The notes under the pieces are model-generated. The model saw only the letters and a program-made list of their open reading frames with translations. It did not search any database and was not told where the DNA came from. Shown here one piece after another: positions 9,201 to 17,963 of a stretch of DNA of 24,508 bases. Where the stretch lies: positions 1-24,508 of the forward strand of contig CAJNOQ010002408.1 in the NCBI GenBank assembly GCA_905250885.1, in the 5' to 3' direction. How positions within the stretch are numbered: the stretch's first letter is position 1; each line of letters starts with the position of its first letter. Position numbers and translations under genes: made by a program. This DNA comes from Didymodactylos carnosus (Eukaryota; Rotifera; Eurotatoria; Philodinida; Philodinidae).

Positions 9201-9936
9201 GTAGATCAGAGAACATCAGAGGCGGGAGGGGCGGTGTGAGAGTGAGTTGTCGACGAAACAAGAATAGTTCCAAGAACTATACAACATCACAATGCCATCT
9301 GTCGATCCACAGTGAAAGAAAAACTGCTTCATTTTATTGATCAAGTGATAAAATAATCAAAATTTTGTTAATCGACGTGAAATACTTGCGTATATTACCA
9401 TGAAACAAAATGAGTGGAATCATCAATCATCCTCTTTTTCTTAATAATAATAAACTCTGTATCTTCATCATAACTCTCTGGAACTGCATTTCTTGAATCA
9501 AACTTATAAAACCATAATTAGAATACAGTAGCAACATATGACAAATTTTTTCCCTTTTTTGTAATACTTAACATTATGCGTTTCACTCATGACAAAAGCG
9601 TATCCTCTCGTTTTTGTTTACGAATACTGTAGATATTAATGATTGATGAGTTATCAGAAAAGTGTCAAACAAATCTTGTTTTCAGTACTTTAGTTTTATT
9701 TCTTGTTTTTCTACATTCAAAGTATTTTTTCTTGCTCATCGATTAGGGTCTGCATTACAAACGCTCTGCGATTATTGTGAGCACTAATCGCTCGCTTGGA
9801 CCGAATAATTTAAGCGATTACATACGTGTACAATTGCACGCTGCAAACGTTCGAAATTTTCATCACTCATTGGAGTTTGAAAACTCCAGTTTTGACTTGG
9901 TAAAGGATTTTTGGCTGTATGTTCGATGTAGGACAT
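6272..9936 (-). CDS. DUF4476-like protein, 285 residues, eight exons
   Basis: Minus-strand exons: 9936-9826, 7362-7294, 7239-7171, 7116-7022, 6966-6867, 6809-6776, 6712-6609, 6547-6272. They join in frame to 286 codons ending in TGA. The first intron is 2463 bp; the other six are 54-63 bp. The start ATG at 9936 (context CCAAAATGTCC) was chosen because it follows an untranslated leader that begins at a good acceptor (TTCTTTTAG, exon from 9998). Residues about 22-150 show the helical-repeat pattern of DUF4476: MSDENFERLQRAI, EKKLEIL, FFSGEQAGHIVSSI, KDRIKAI, then a second round with MTCQQARHILASIT, NDRLEAL and FFEDKLKAG. The last 125 residues are rich in Pro, Asn, Gln and Tyr, with no domain I know. 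The function of DUF4476 is not established; there is no signal peptide or membrane segment. The family call comes from pattern memory and an alignment could overturn it. The exon structure is firmer than the family name. Confidence 0.75.
8312..8379. repeat. Cluster of GGTTA motifs
   Basis: About six GGTTA copies, some directly joined as GGTTAGGTTA, lie in 68 bases. Two related GGTTTAGGTTACG motifs lie about 700 bp to the left at 7606-7675. The spacing is irregular, so this is not a telomere array. It is probably the remains of a repetitive element. Confidence 0.6.
9150..9278. mobile_element. 113-bp MITE with 8-bp target-site duplication (hAT-like)
   Basis: The element core is 9158-9270. It is flanked by identical 8-bp direct repeats CAAGAACT at 9150-9157 and 9271-9278, read as a target-site duplication. 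Just inside lie inverted repeats: 9162-9180 is TATTCTCGTTTCGTCGACA and its partner at 9248-9266 is its reverse complement with one mismatch. The outermost four bases at each end (GGGG and GTTC) pair poorly. The centre is a short GC-richer tract (GGCGGGAGGGGCGG). An 8-bp duplication is typical of hAT and P-type elements. There is no coding capacity. The element sits inside the first intron of the DUF4476-like gene. Confidence 0.75.
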
Positions 9937-9998
9937 TTTGGATACTTGTTTCGTTGTATTATCGCACTCAGACCTCACTCAGCGGAAATATATAATGT

Positions 9999-10008
9999 CT
10001 AAAAGAAC
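9999..10008 (-). promoter_or_regulatory. Splice acceptor of the DUF4476-like 5' leader
   Basis: On the minus strand GTTCTTTTAG ends 62 bases upstream of the start ATG. An acceptor here with no visible upstream donor means either a 5' untranslated intron or a trans-splice site for a spliced leader. The sequence cannot distinguish the two. Confidence 0.45.
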
Positions 10009-12190
10009 ACAATAGTTAGCGGGTACAAAACAAGTCTTTTTTTCTTTTGAAGATATTGTCAAGATTATTTTCTATTCGGGAAGGTTTATAGAAGAAAATT
10101 TTACTATCCGCAATCGGCACACCCCATTATAGTCCTTATAGGTTCATCTAAAGTTGAAAGAATCCTAAACTGTCTCCAAAAAGTTCCTACAGGTTTCTTA
10201 TCTTTCGGAAATGGATAGAATTGTGCGTACTGGATACTTTTATGAAGTTTCTTCTTTTGATCTAAGTACAATCAGAAAAACAGTGTAGTAAAGTCGGAAC
10301 ACTGGACCTTTTATTTCATATGAAATATCACGATCAGTGGGAAGAGTTCTCTTATGTATTCTGAATTTCCGATGGTCCTGTAATTCTTTTCCAGACGATA
10401 TCTAAGGATTTTTTAAGCATTCGGCGATGTTATACTAGCTCGGTTTCCGAACAAGTCTCGTTCTATTGCCCTATATAGTATAATTTTTTATTACAATTCC
10501 TATGAGAACAGAAGTATCAGACAAGTTCAGCTTAGATTAAACAGGAATCGCACTCTTGTATTTAATGCTGAAAAGTCTATCTAAAACATTTGTACATATA
10601 TTTTATAGAGAAAATGAATAACGAAATGAAATTCTTACACTTCTAACTAGATACACTTTAGGCTACAGAAACTCTTTTCAGGAAACACACAATCAACATG
10701 CTGAACTTCAGAGCAACAAACAAGGCCAAAGAAAGAGTTTCTTAGAAAGATCTCATCTATGATTTGTACCGCCATTGATGAAGTGGTTTCCATAAAAACA
10801 CCTTAAGGACGGTTATTAAACCATCATAAACAGCCATTTTTAGACACTGTGATGGTTATTATGAATACATTTCAGACGTAAACTCAACATGTTCTCACTT
10901 CGATTAGTTGATTATAGCGACAAAAGCTTTGTCTTATGTCAAACCAATCTTATTTGCTCAATAATCACCAATGGCCCACTTGCAACCGTTGATAGCAGAA
11001 GATTTCACTGTACAGTTTGGTAACTCTTGAAGCAAAGGTTTCGATTTAAATGTTCATAATTACTGGTTCATAGCAAAGAGAAGCTTACTGACGAACCTCA
11101 CCCGAGCTGTATCTTTCGTTCATGGCCATGAGAAAACAACATAATTGCTTTACTAACGGAATGAAATATTTTTCAAGAAATAAGGTATAAATGAAACAGA
11201 TTCAGGATGCATACTACAACATGTATCTTTTAAACAAAATATAATTTTTGAAACAGCAGAACTGCCTCGAAAAATTATATTTCTTTAAAGACTACGCGTA
11301 CTCAAAAATAATTCTAGATTCGCCACTGAGATGAAAGTTGCAGTTCATAGAGCTAAGACCATTCAATGGTACTGCTACTTCGATACTGAATCATTCTAAT
11401 AGCATAATGCTACACCCTATAGGACGGTTTACCTTCTAATGCTTAACAAATTATTTATATATTCTTTGATTCCAAGCGGTGCCAATTTCGGCTGAAATTT
11501 GAGCAAACAACAGATTAGTAGCGATACATTATAACGACACTACCCCATTAGATTCAAGCGTGCAATAAACTAACAATTCATAACTTATAGTCCTATCAAG
11601 TCTTGTTTACAATTTATAATGTGTTCAGCGTGTATTCCATTTTTCAGTACAAGGACATTTAAACTTTTCTCAAAGATTTTGAGGTTTTTGACAATAATAG
11701 CCTACAATTACAGTCGTCGCATAGTACAAAATCTAATGAAAACTTCGACAATTTCAGTTCCTGTATGTGGTCTGTTATTTACTTCGTGCAATGTGCCCGT
11801 ACAAATCTGTATACAAAAGTACTTAAAATTACTCAATATTAAACAAATATATTCGACAGAAAAAGGTTTTAATGATAAAAACCAGTTTAGTCGCATGATA
11901 GATGACCAAATACATCTAAACTAGTCAAGAGCTGAAAATCTTACTGCAATTTGATGTACTGAACGTATTTCGCCCATTTACGTCTTATCTCTGTGTAGAT
12001 AAGCGATCAATAATACCGAAGAACATAATAAATTCTAAGAATTTTCAGTTTAGTTTTCAAAAACTAAAAACATGAGTTTCACGTTTTTTCTCCGATGTAA
12101 AATGGTTTTTTGTTTCAATAAACGAACTAACCCAATTTCCCTAGTTTTAGATATGTATTTTAAGATCAAATAATCGACAAAATTAAAATT
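10009..12190. other. 2.2-kb stretch with no supported gene
   Basis: Slightly less AT-rich than the right half of the window, but no long frame, splice-joined exon chain, repeat array or terminal inverted repeat stands out. A 101-codon plus-strand frame at 11619-11924 shows no family resemblance and lies in a shadow-rich area. The last 150 bases are the ARFRP1 upstream region, with a possible acceptor (TAGTTTTAG) at about 12142-12150. Confidence 0.4.
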
Positions 12191-12799
12191 ATGTACACTT
12201 TGATATCTGGTCTAGGCAAATATTTGTTCCAGAAAGATGATTATTATATACTAATTGTTGGATTAGATAATGCTGGAAAAACAACATATTTAGAACAGAC
12301 AAAAACAAAATATTGTAAAAATTATAAAATGATGAATTCATCAAAAATAACGACTACAGTCGGTTGTAATATTGGTCAAATTGATATTGGTCGTGTTCGA
12401 TTAAATTTTTGGGATTTAGGTGGACAAGAAGAATTACAATCATTATGGGATAAATATTATGCCGATTGTCATGGTGTTATTTATATTGTCGATTCCGCTG
12501 ATAGAACACGTTTAGAAGAATCATGGCAAGCATTTGATCGTATGTTACAATCAGAACAATTAATAAATGTACCATTGTTATTATCGTGCAATAAACAAGA
12601 TTTAGATGATTGTATGACTGTACCAGAAATAAAACGTTTATTTAATCGTTCAATACAAAGTGTTGGTGTTCGAGATTGTATGGTATTAGCATCTTCAGCA
12701 ATAACAGGTGATGGAATTAATGAAAGTATCGATTGGATGAAAGATTGTATTATTAGAAATTCAACATTGAGACCACCAACAATTCAAGATATTGGATAA
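12191..12799 (+). CDS. ARFRP1: ADP-ribosylation factor-related protein 1 (ARFRP1), intronless
   Basis: A complete 202-residue small GTPase of the ARF/ARL class. ARFRP1 (yeast Arl3 orthologue) acts at the trans-Golgi network, where it helps recruit ARL1 and its golgin effectors. Visible motifs: the P-loop GLDNAGKT at 24-31, ITTTVG (switch I) at 53-58, WDLGGQEELQSLWDKYY (switch II) from 74, NKQD at 134-137 and SSAITG near 168-173. The N-terminus MYTLISGLGKYLFQKDDY has Tyr, not Gly, at position 2, so the usual ARF myristoylation site is absent, as is known for this family. The length equals that of animal ARFRP1. There are no introns, unlike the other intact genes here. This could be intron loss or an old retrocopy; there is no poly-A tract to support a recent one. 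The frame is intact and looks functional. Confidence 0.95.
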   Translation: MYTLISGLGKYLFQKDDYYILIVGLDNAGKTTYLEQTKTKYCKNYKMMNSSKITTTVGCNIGQIDIGRVRLNFWDLGGQEELQSLWDKYYADCHGVIYIVDSADRTRLEESWQAFDRMLQSEQLINVPLLLSCNKQDLDDCMTVPEIKRLFNRSIQSVGVRDCMVLASSAITGDGINESIDWMKDCIIRNSTLRPPTIQDIG

Positions 12800-12960
12800 A
12801 ATATACTTTTAATTAATTTATTCTATTTATAGTCTTTCAGCAAATTGTTAAATAATTATTGGGATATAATATTTCACTCATAGACATAATTGTTTCAGTA
12901 GTGATGTTGAATTTCTCAAGAGTACAAAGTTTTTCCAAGCTATTCATTTAATAAGTAGAA

Positions 12961-12966
12961 AATAAA
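12961..12966 (+). promoter_or_regulatory. Probable ARFRP1 polyadenylation signal
   Basis: AATAAA lies about 160 bases after the ARFRP1 stop. Another AATAAA follows near 13004, so alternative ends are possible. Confidence 0.5.
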
Positions 12967-15900
12967 ATATGTATATCGTTCTTTTGTGCAAGAAAGAAAA
13001 GAAATAAATAGTTGTTTAAACGTGACAATAGAGCATTCAATTATCAGGCTGAAAGCATCATGTGATAAAAACATCTTTTTCAATAAAAATTTTCGCAAAA
13101 CTTAACGAACACATCTGGCTATTGATTTTTACTGGGTAAAGTTTATTTCTGCTTAAATCTCGTATTGAATGATCATATTCTATCATTAGCTTATTATTTT
13201 TATTTTATTTGAAAGATATATATGTTGATTTTATTTTCGGTTGTTTTTCTGGCTAAACATATTTATATTGTGTTTTATTTTAAACTAAGATATTTAATTA
13301 TGTAACTAAATATGTTTATATCAAAATAAAATTTATTTTAAAAATCAAAAAAAAAATCATGTCTTTCTGTATTTTCATTGAACGACTGTTTGATTTGATA
13401 ATTAAATGTTTTTGCTTTATTATGGTATTCTTGATTGTATAATAATTGTCCATGAATTTAAGTATAATATTACAATTATCGAACAGTTTTTATGTTCAAA
13501 ATTCTTTACAATAAATTGAGAATTGAATGTGTCAGCTGTTCTGTTCTCTTTTTCTTACGTACCTCATTAAAACTTCCTGTTAGTATATTAATATCATAGG
13601 GTATAGATCACTTCACAAAGACGATAATTGTTCTTCTAAAGACAACGATAAGCTCCTTCTTTTCTCTCATTTTCTTTTTTTAACAAAAGAAAAGTTGTTA
13701 ATCTATTATATTGATCAAGAACATATTTGCAGAAATAAGAGAAGAGAAAACAAAAAGAAGAAAAAAAAACCATAATCCTACTGCCTTGACCTACCTTATA
13801 CTTTACGATAGAAATAGTCGTTCATATTTACAACTTTGTTTGATGTAGATAGATGAGGTGAGTTTATTGTAACAATGATTATAACTGTACTAACTAAAAA
13901 TAGTTGCCTCAAAAATATTTCCATTTATGGTGAGTACACATATCTTCTAAATGTTAGAATTTATCTCTGGAGTTAGACTTCATGATTGGACATCATGTAG
14001 ATAATTGTTTCAATGTTTTTGATCTGTACTTTCACCTGTGAATAGAAGTGAATATTTGACTATCTCCACCCATCTCTGTCCACCAGTGATTTATCTAGCC
14101 GACGGACCAAAATGGCAGCGTTCCATCGATTTTTTTTTCTGTTTTCTTTGTTAATTTTTAAAATCAAATTTGATTTTAAAATTGTTTTATATAAAAAGAT
14201 CTATAATTTTAGAATTAATTAACACGGCTGAAAATGAAATATTCGAGGAGTTATACGCAAAAAAATTGTTTGAAAATGTATTACTGTAAATTTTAAGGAA
14301 AAATTTGTGCTAAATTCTCAAAAAGTATTGACGTACTCCTGATTCGTCTTGTCAGATAAATAATATCAAATATATTTGTAAGTATTCAGGATATAAATTA
14401 TAGATATCATCATGGATATAAATATTTAGAACATCAAAAATAAATTGACATCTTTTTGACTATTTCACTCATAAGAGGTCACACAATTAAATTTGAAGAA
14501 TCTTATATTTTAAAACGTATGTGATTCTTTAAAGATGGATGGTAACTACTCTAAAATAGTATAACATTTTATAATATTTAATTTAGATTTCTTAACAGAA
14601 GATGAAGAAAGTTGTGGTAGAACATGCTTTTTTATTATTTTCATTTTCTATTAAATTTGATATGAAACAAAGGAATTATAAACTCATTTATGTTCAATCA
14701 AAATAAAATCTGCTTTTTATCAACTCGTTTAAAAAACAAATGACTATATAGACATTTGAATACAAACTTCGCCCATTGTGAATAAACGTGGATATTTGAC
14801 TATTCTCCTATGCGTTTCATTTGGTATCAGAACAATTTCCTATTTGAATTAAAGAGTTAGAATAAATAGTTAACCATGTTTGTCAGTTTCAAATATAATC
14901 CAGGTTGAATGATGATGTCTAAATAAAAAGATATTTTATTTTAATTTTTAAAATTATTCATTTAGTTCCCAACGTATTTTCTCTTTCATCTTTTTTTTTG
15001 CTCAATATGATGATATTAGAACACATAGAAAAATGTTAAACTACTGTTTCTGCTTTTGTTCTTAAACACAAAAAAAATATAATAAAATATAAAACCTTTT
15101 TCTTAAGATAAAATAGAGATGGTTTAAATACTAGACTATTTTCTATTTCTTCTAACTATCCATAAAGAAGAGTTAGAAAAAGAAAAATAGAAAATAAAAA
15201 TATTTGATCCATAACAACATTGCAAAAAGTAAGGTATAAACAAATAATTTTCTTTCTTTTGACATTTACGCATGTCTATTTCCTTGATATGTTTTCTTTT
15301 TTATACCTTTTATTGTACGCGTTACACGTGTACTTTTTTTTCTTTGGTTTTAAATTCTATAATTGACCTACATGAACATTTATTATTCGTACTTTAGTCT
15401 TCTTTTTCATAAAATATTTAATATGTTTTCTGTTGAGCTATTCCAGTTTAAAGAAAAGTGTTTTATAAACACCCTCGTGTGCAGACTTGTCAACCATGAC
15501 AAGTGATAATGTATTTTTTTGTTCGTACATCCGTCCTATTCATAGTGATGAACTGATTATTCTAATACAACCCAATTGTTTTTTATTGGTTTATCTATGT
15601 TTGTTAAGAGGTGTATCTAAAGGTTTCTACTTTTGTACGTCTGTTACACACATAGATTTCTTACAAGGTAATATTTAAAATTAGTTCTTGTTTGTATGCA
15701 TGCTTGATGGCATCAACTGCTCTTTAAAAATATCTTGGCATATTCGAAGTACTTTGTCATTTTTAACGTGACAAATGTGTCTGACAAAGAAAGTGAAAGA
15801 ATCTTATGAGAAATATTTGAGTATTTGTAAAATACTCTAAGACCCACTAATAGTAAGACTCAATAATAGTTCTGAATTAAAATCTAATACAACCAATATA

Positions 15901-16243
15901 TAGAGCTTGTCGAGTTGATTATACTAACAGCGAATAATATTCAAATAGATACTTAATATCAGCTACTCACAGCCAAAACCTAGTCACTAACACACATACA
16001 CTAGCAGTCATCCGAACGTCAACATCTCTCTAACTTCAAAATTTTGTGAATATAAAAGTAATCGCACACTGAGAGTTTAGTAGCATGTAGCTCATGTCGT
16101 TCTGGGATGTTAGCTGGGTTCATAATGCTCCTCTTTTCCTCTTCTTTCCTCGTTAATTCAAGACCTCTCCTCTTTTTAACTAAAATACCAGAATTCACGC
16201 TATTTTTAGATCTGAGAGTAGGTTCAGATATATTTTTTTATCA
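12967..16243. other. Long AT-rich intergenic stretch
   Basis: No gene is supported in 3.3 kb. Poly-A/T runs are frequent. A diverged direct repeat is visible: TGTGAATA followed by GTG-ATATTTGACTAT and CTCC, at about 14037-14067 and again at about 14777-14808. An inverted repeat at 15136-15196 is listed separately. Short open frames here (for example 15487-15678) are compatible with chance. Confidence 0.5.
15136..15196. repeat. Imperfect inverted repeat (hairpin)
   Basis: The left arm at 15136-15157 (CTATTTTCTATTTCTTCTAA and onward) pairs with the right arm at 15171-15196, allowing a few bulged bases, around a 13-base loop. The arms are a pyrimidine tract and a purine tract. It lies in non-coding DNA; the role is unknown. 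Confidence 0.5.
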
Positions 16244-16456
16244 ATGCCGTCATATGAAACAAAATTCAATCATTCATGGTTACAGAAAACAGTAGATGAA
16301 GTCCCTGTGAGACGATGGTTAAAGCGAGATGCTAAGGAATCAACATTCGTATGTACATTGTGTAAAACGGGCAAATTAGATTGTCGGAACAAAAGATGAC
16401 AGTCGATAGTACAACATGTGAAGAAAGATAAATACCGTGAAAAAATCAGAGATTGA
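16244..16456 (+). pseudogene. Transposase-type zinc-finger fragment (hAT/BED-like), dead
   Basis: From an ATG at 16244 the frame reads MPSYETKFNHSWLQKTVDEV, then RRWLKRD, ESTFVCTLCKTGKLDC and, after an in-frame TGA at 16397-16399, QSIVQHVKKDKYREKIRD before another stop at 16454-16456. A KF-x2-SWL opening, a WL segment and a C-x2-C ... H-x5-Y/H finger are the usual N-terminal layout of BED-like zinc-finger proteins in hAT-type transposons and their domesticated relatives. The TGA replaces what is probably a Trp or Gly codon in that layout. No catalytic transposase domain follows. The element identity is inferred from this finger only. Confidence 0.6.
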
Positions 16457-17761
16457 AAGAAAATATCACATTCGTTTCTCCAGTATCTTCGTCTCATATA
16501 GCCACAACTTTATCACAAAGTTCATCTACATTCACCATTTAAATAAAAATAACTCTCTTATGCTGTGTTTTTCTTAGTTTTTTACTCACGAAACACAGAA
16601 AAAAAATATATTAAGTAGGATGAAATCTTTTCTTTGAGAGCCTTAAGCCACTTTGACGTGTACACAACATTGTTAGTACCGTTTTCTGGCCAAAAAAATG
16701 TTTCCACTTTTCCTCTTTTTTACCCAACGCTCTTAAAAAAGTTTTAACATTCCTCTTTTTTTTCGGATATTTTTAAAAACGATATATATATATATAAATA
16801 TATATAATATTTCAAATGCGCTCATATTTTCTAGTATAAGTCTAGTATAGTCAGTCGAGTCTGTATGTAATTTATTAGAGTAACAGTTTAACTTTAATCA
16901 AAGTTAGTTTCATCGCTAAACATTACCTTTTTCTTCAGTTATTCGATGATCGTTTTGTACCATGTATAGTTTACATCTATGACATGACATAAAATACGTG
17001 CTATCGGTCGTAGTTGGTTATGTAAAATTTTTGTCTATAATCAGTTGATTATTTATATTCACTATTATATTACAAAGAGAAAAAAAGAAATTGTGTCTCG
17101 TCAGTTATTTCTGATACTAATATGACTAAATCGTAGAGAAGATTACGAAACTTGTTAAAAAAACAATATCTTTTTTCAGATTAACGTGTTCAAAAATTTT
17201 TATCAGTCAGTGTAATCTGAAACAACGATTGGTTCCGATAAAAAAAAAAAGGATGAACACGTCTCAGTTTCAATTAATGAATGTTTGTTATTAATAAAAA
17301 AAACAGAGAGACAGTTTTGATCTTTGTTTTTTTTAGAACAAGTTAATTTAAGACATATGTGTTAGAGATATGATCAATTGTCTAATACCTTATATCCGAC
17401 TTTGTGTTTTTTGTATGAGATTATAATATACAAATGGTTCTGAAATCGTTTTGCATCATTCCACTTTATTTTTCACATTTTTTTGCATATCAAGAATATA
17501 TTTCACACATAGAGTTTATTTATCACAGTATTTCTTTCTTTTGATGTACGATTTATTCACTCCTCATTCTCTCTCTCTCGTTCCTTCCACCTGGTTTTTT
17601 CGGTACAACATTGTTTTCTTGTGTCTCTTATGATATTAGCACGTTCGTTCTCTTTTTTGCTATTAAATAATTTATGACTTGTATAAGATTATTGATGTAA
17701 AGAAGAAAAAGCACAATGTCTTATACACTTGGCAAATTTGCTATGTATATTTTCTTTTTTA
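16457..17761. other. AT-rich stretch upstream of the GalNAc-transferase
   Basis: No gene is supported. It contains an (AT)n microsatellite at about 16783-16808 and several pyrimidine-rich tracts. A short purine-pyrimidine-rich region around 17525-17600 carries repeated TC. The promoter of the downstream gene presumably lies here, but no core element is clear. Confidence 0.4.
16783..16808. repeat. (AT)n microsatellite
   Basis: A run of alternating A and T with one interruption (TATATAAATATATA). Simple sequence. Confidence 0.7.
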
Positions 17762-17963
17762 GAGTTTTCTTCCATTTCCTTTAAATTCTCATGCTCACAG
17801 TAGAACAACAGCAGTTTCAACGTTGGCCATCACAACAACAACATCCTCAAGGCTCGACTATACATCCCTACTAGAACTCTTTGTCAATAATTTTCGATAT
17901 TATTTCCAGTATTGTATTTATATCTATTTATTCTTCGTATGAATGCGATAGAATTGAAACAAA
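17751..17963 (+). promoter_or_regulatory. GalNAc-transferase 5' leader with acceptor and upstream ORF
   Basis: A strong polypyrimidine tract and AG (TTTTCTTTTTTAG, ending at 17762) lie about 200 bases before the start ATG. This suggests that a 5' untranslated exon or trans-spliced leader begins there. The leader contains an upstream ORF of 27 codons plus stop at 17791-17874 (MLTVEQQQFQRW...), out of the main coding sequence, which could dampen translation. The ATG at 17964 begins the main frame. Confidence 0.45.

Larger units (their letters stand above)
7363..9825 (-). other. Large first intron of the DUF4476-like gene, with repeats
   Basis: This is about 40 times longer than the other introns of the gene. 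It contains GGTTA-type repeats in two places (about 7606-7675 and 8312-8379), runs of C around 8617-8625 and 8705-8710, and a well-delimited MITE at 9158-9270. No coding exon is supported inside. It looks like a short intron enlarged by transposon insertions, which is inference. Confidence 0.65.

Noticed and set aside
11619..11924. A 101-codon plus-strand open frame
   Set aside because: No family resemblance, no splice or polyadenylation context, and an overlapping open frame on the other strand.
16107..16295. A 62-codon plus-strand open frame next to the zinc-finger relic
   Set aside because: It overlaps the relic in a different frame and consists of hydrophobic residues expected from a pyrimidine-rich tract.
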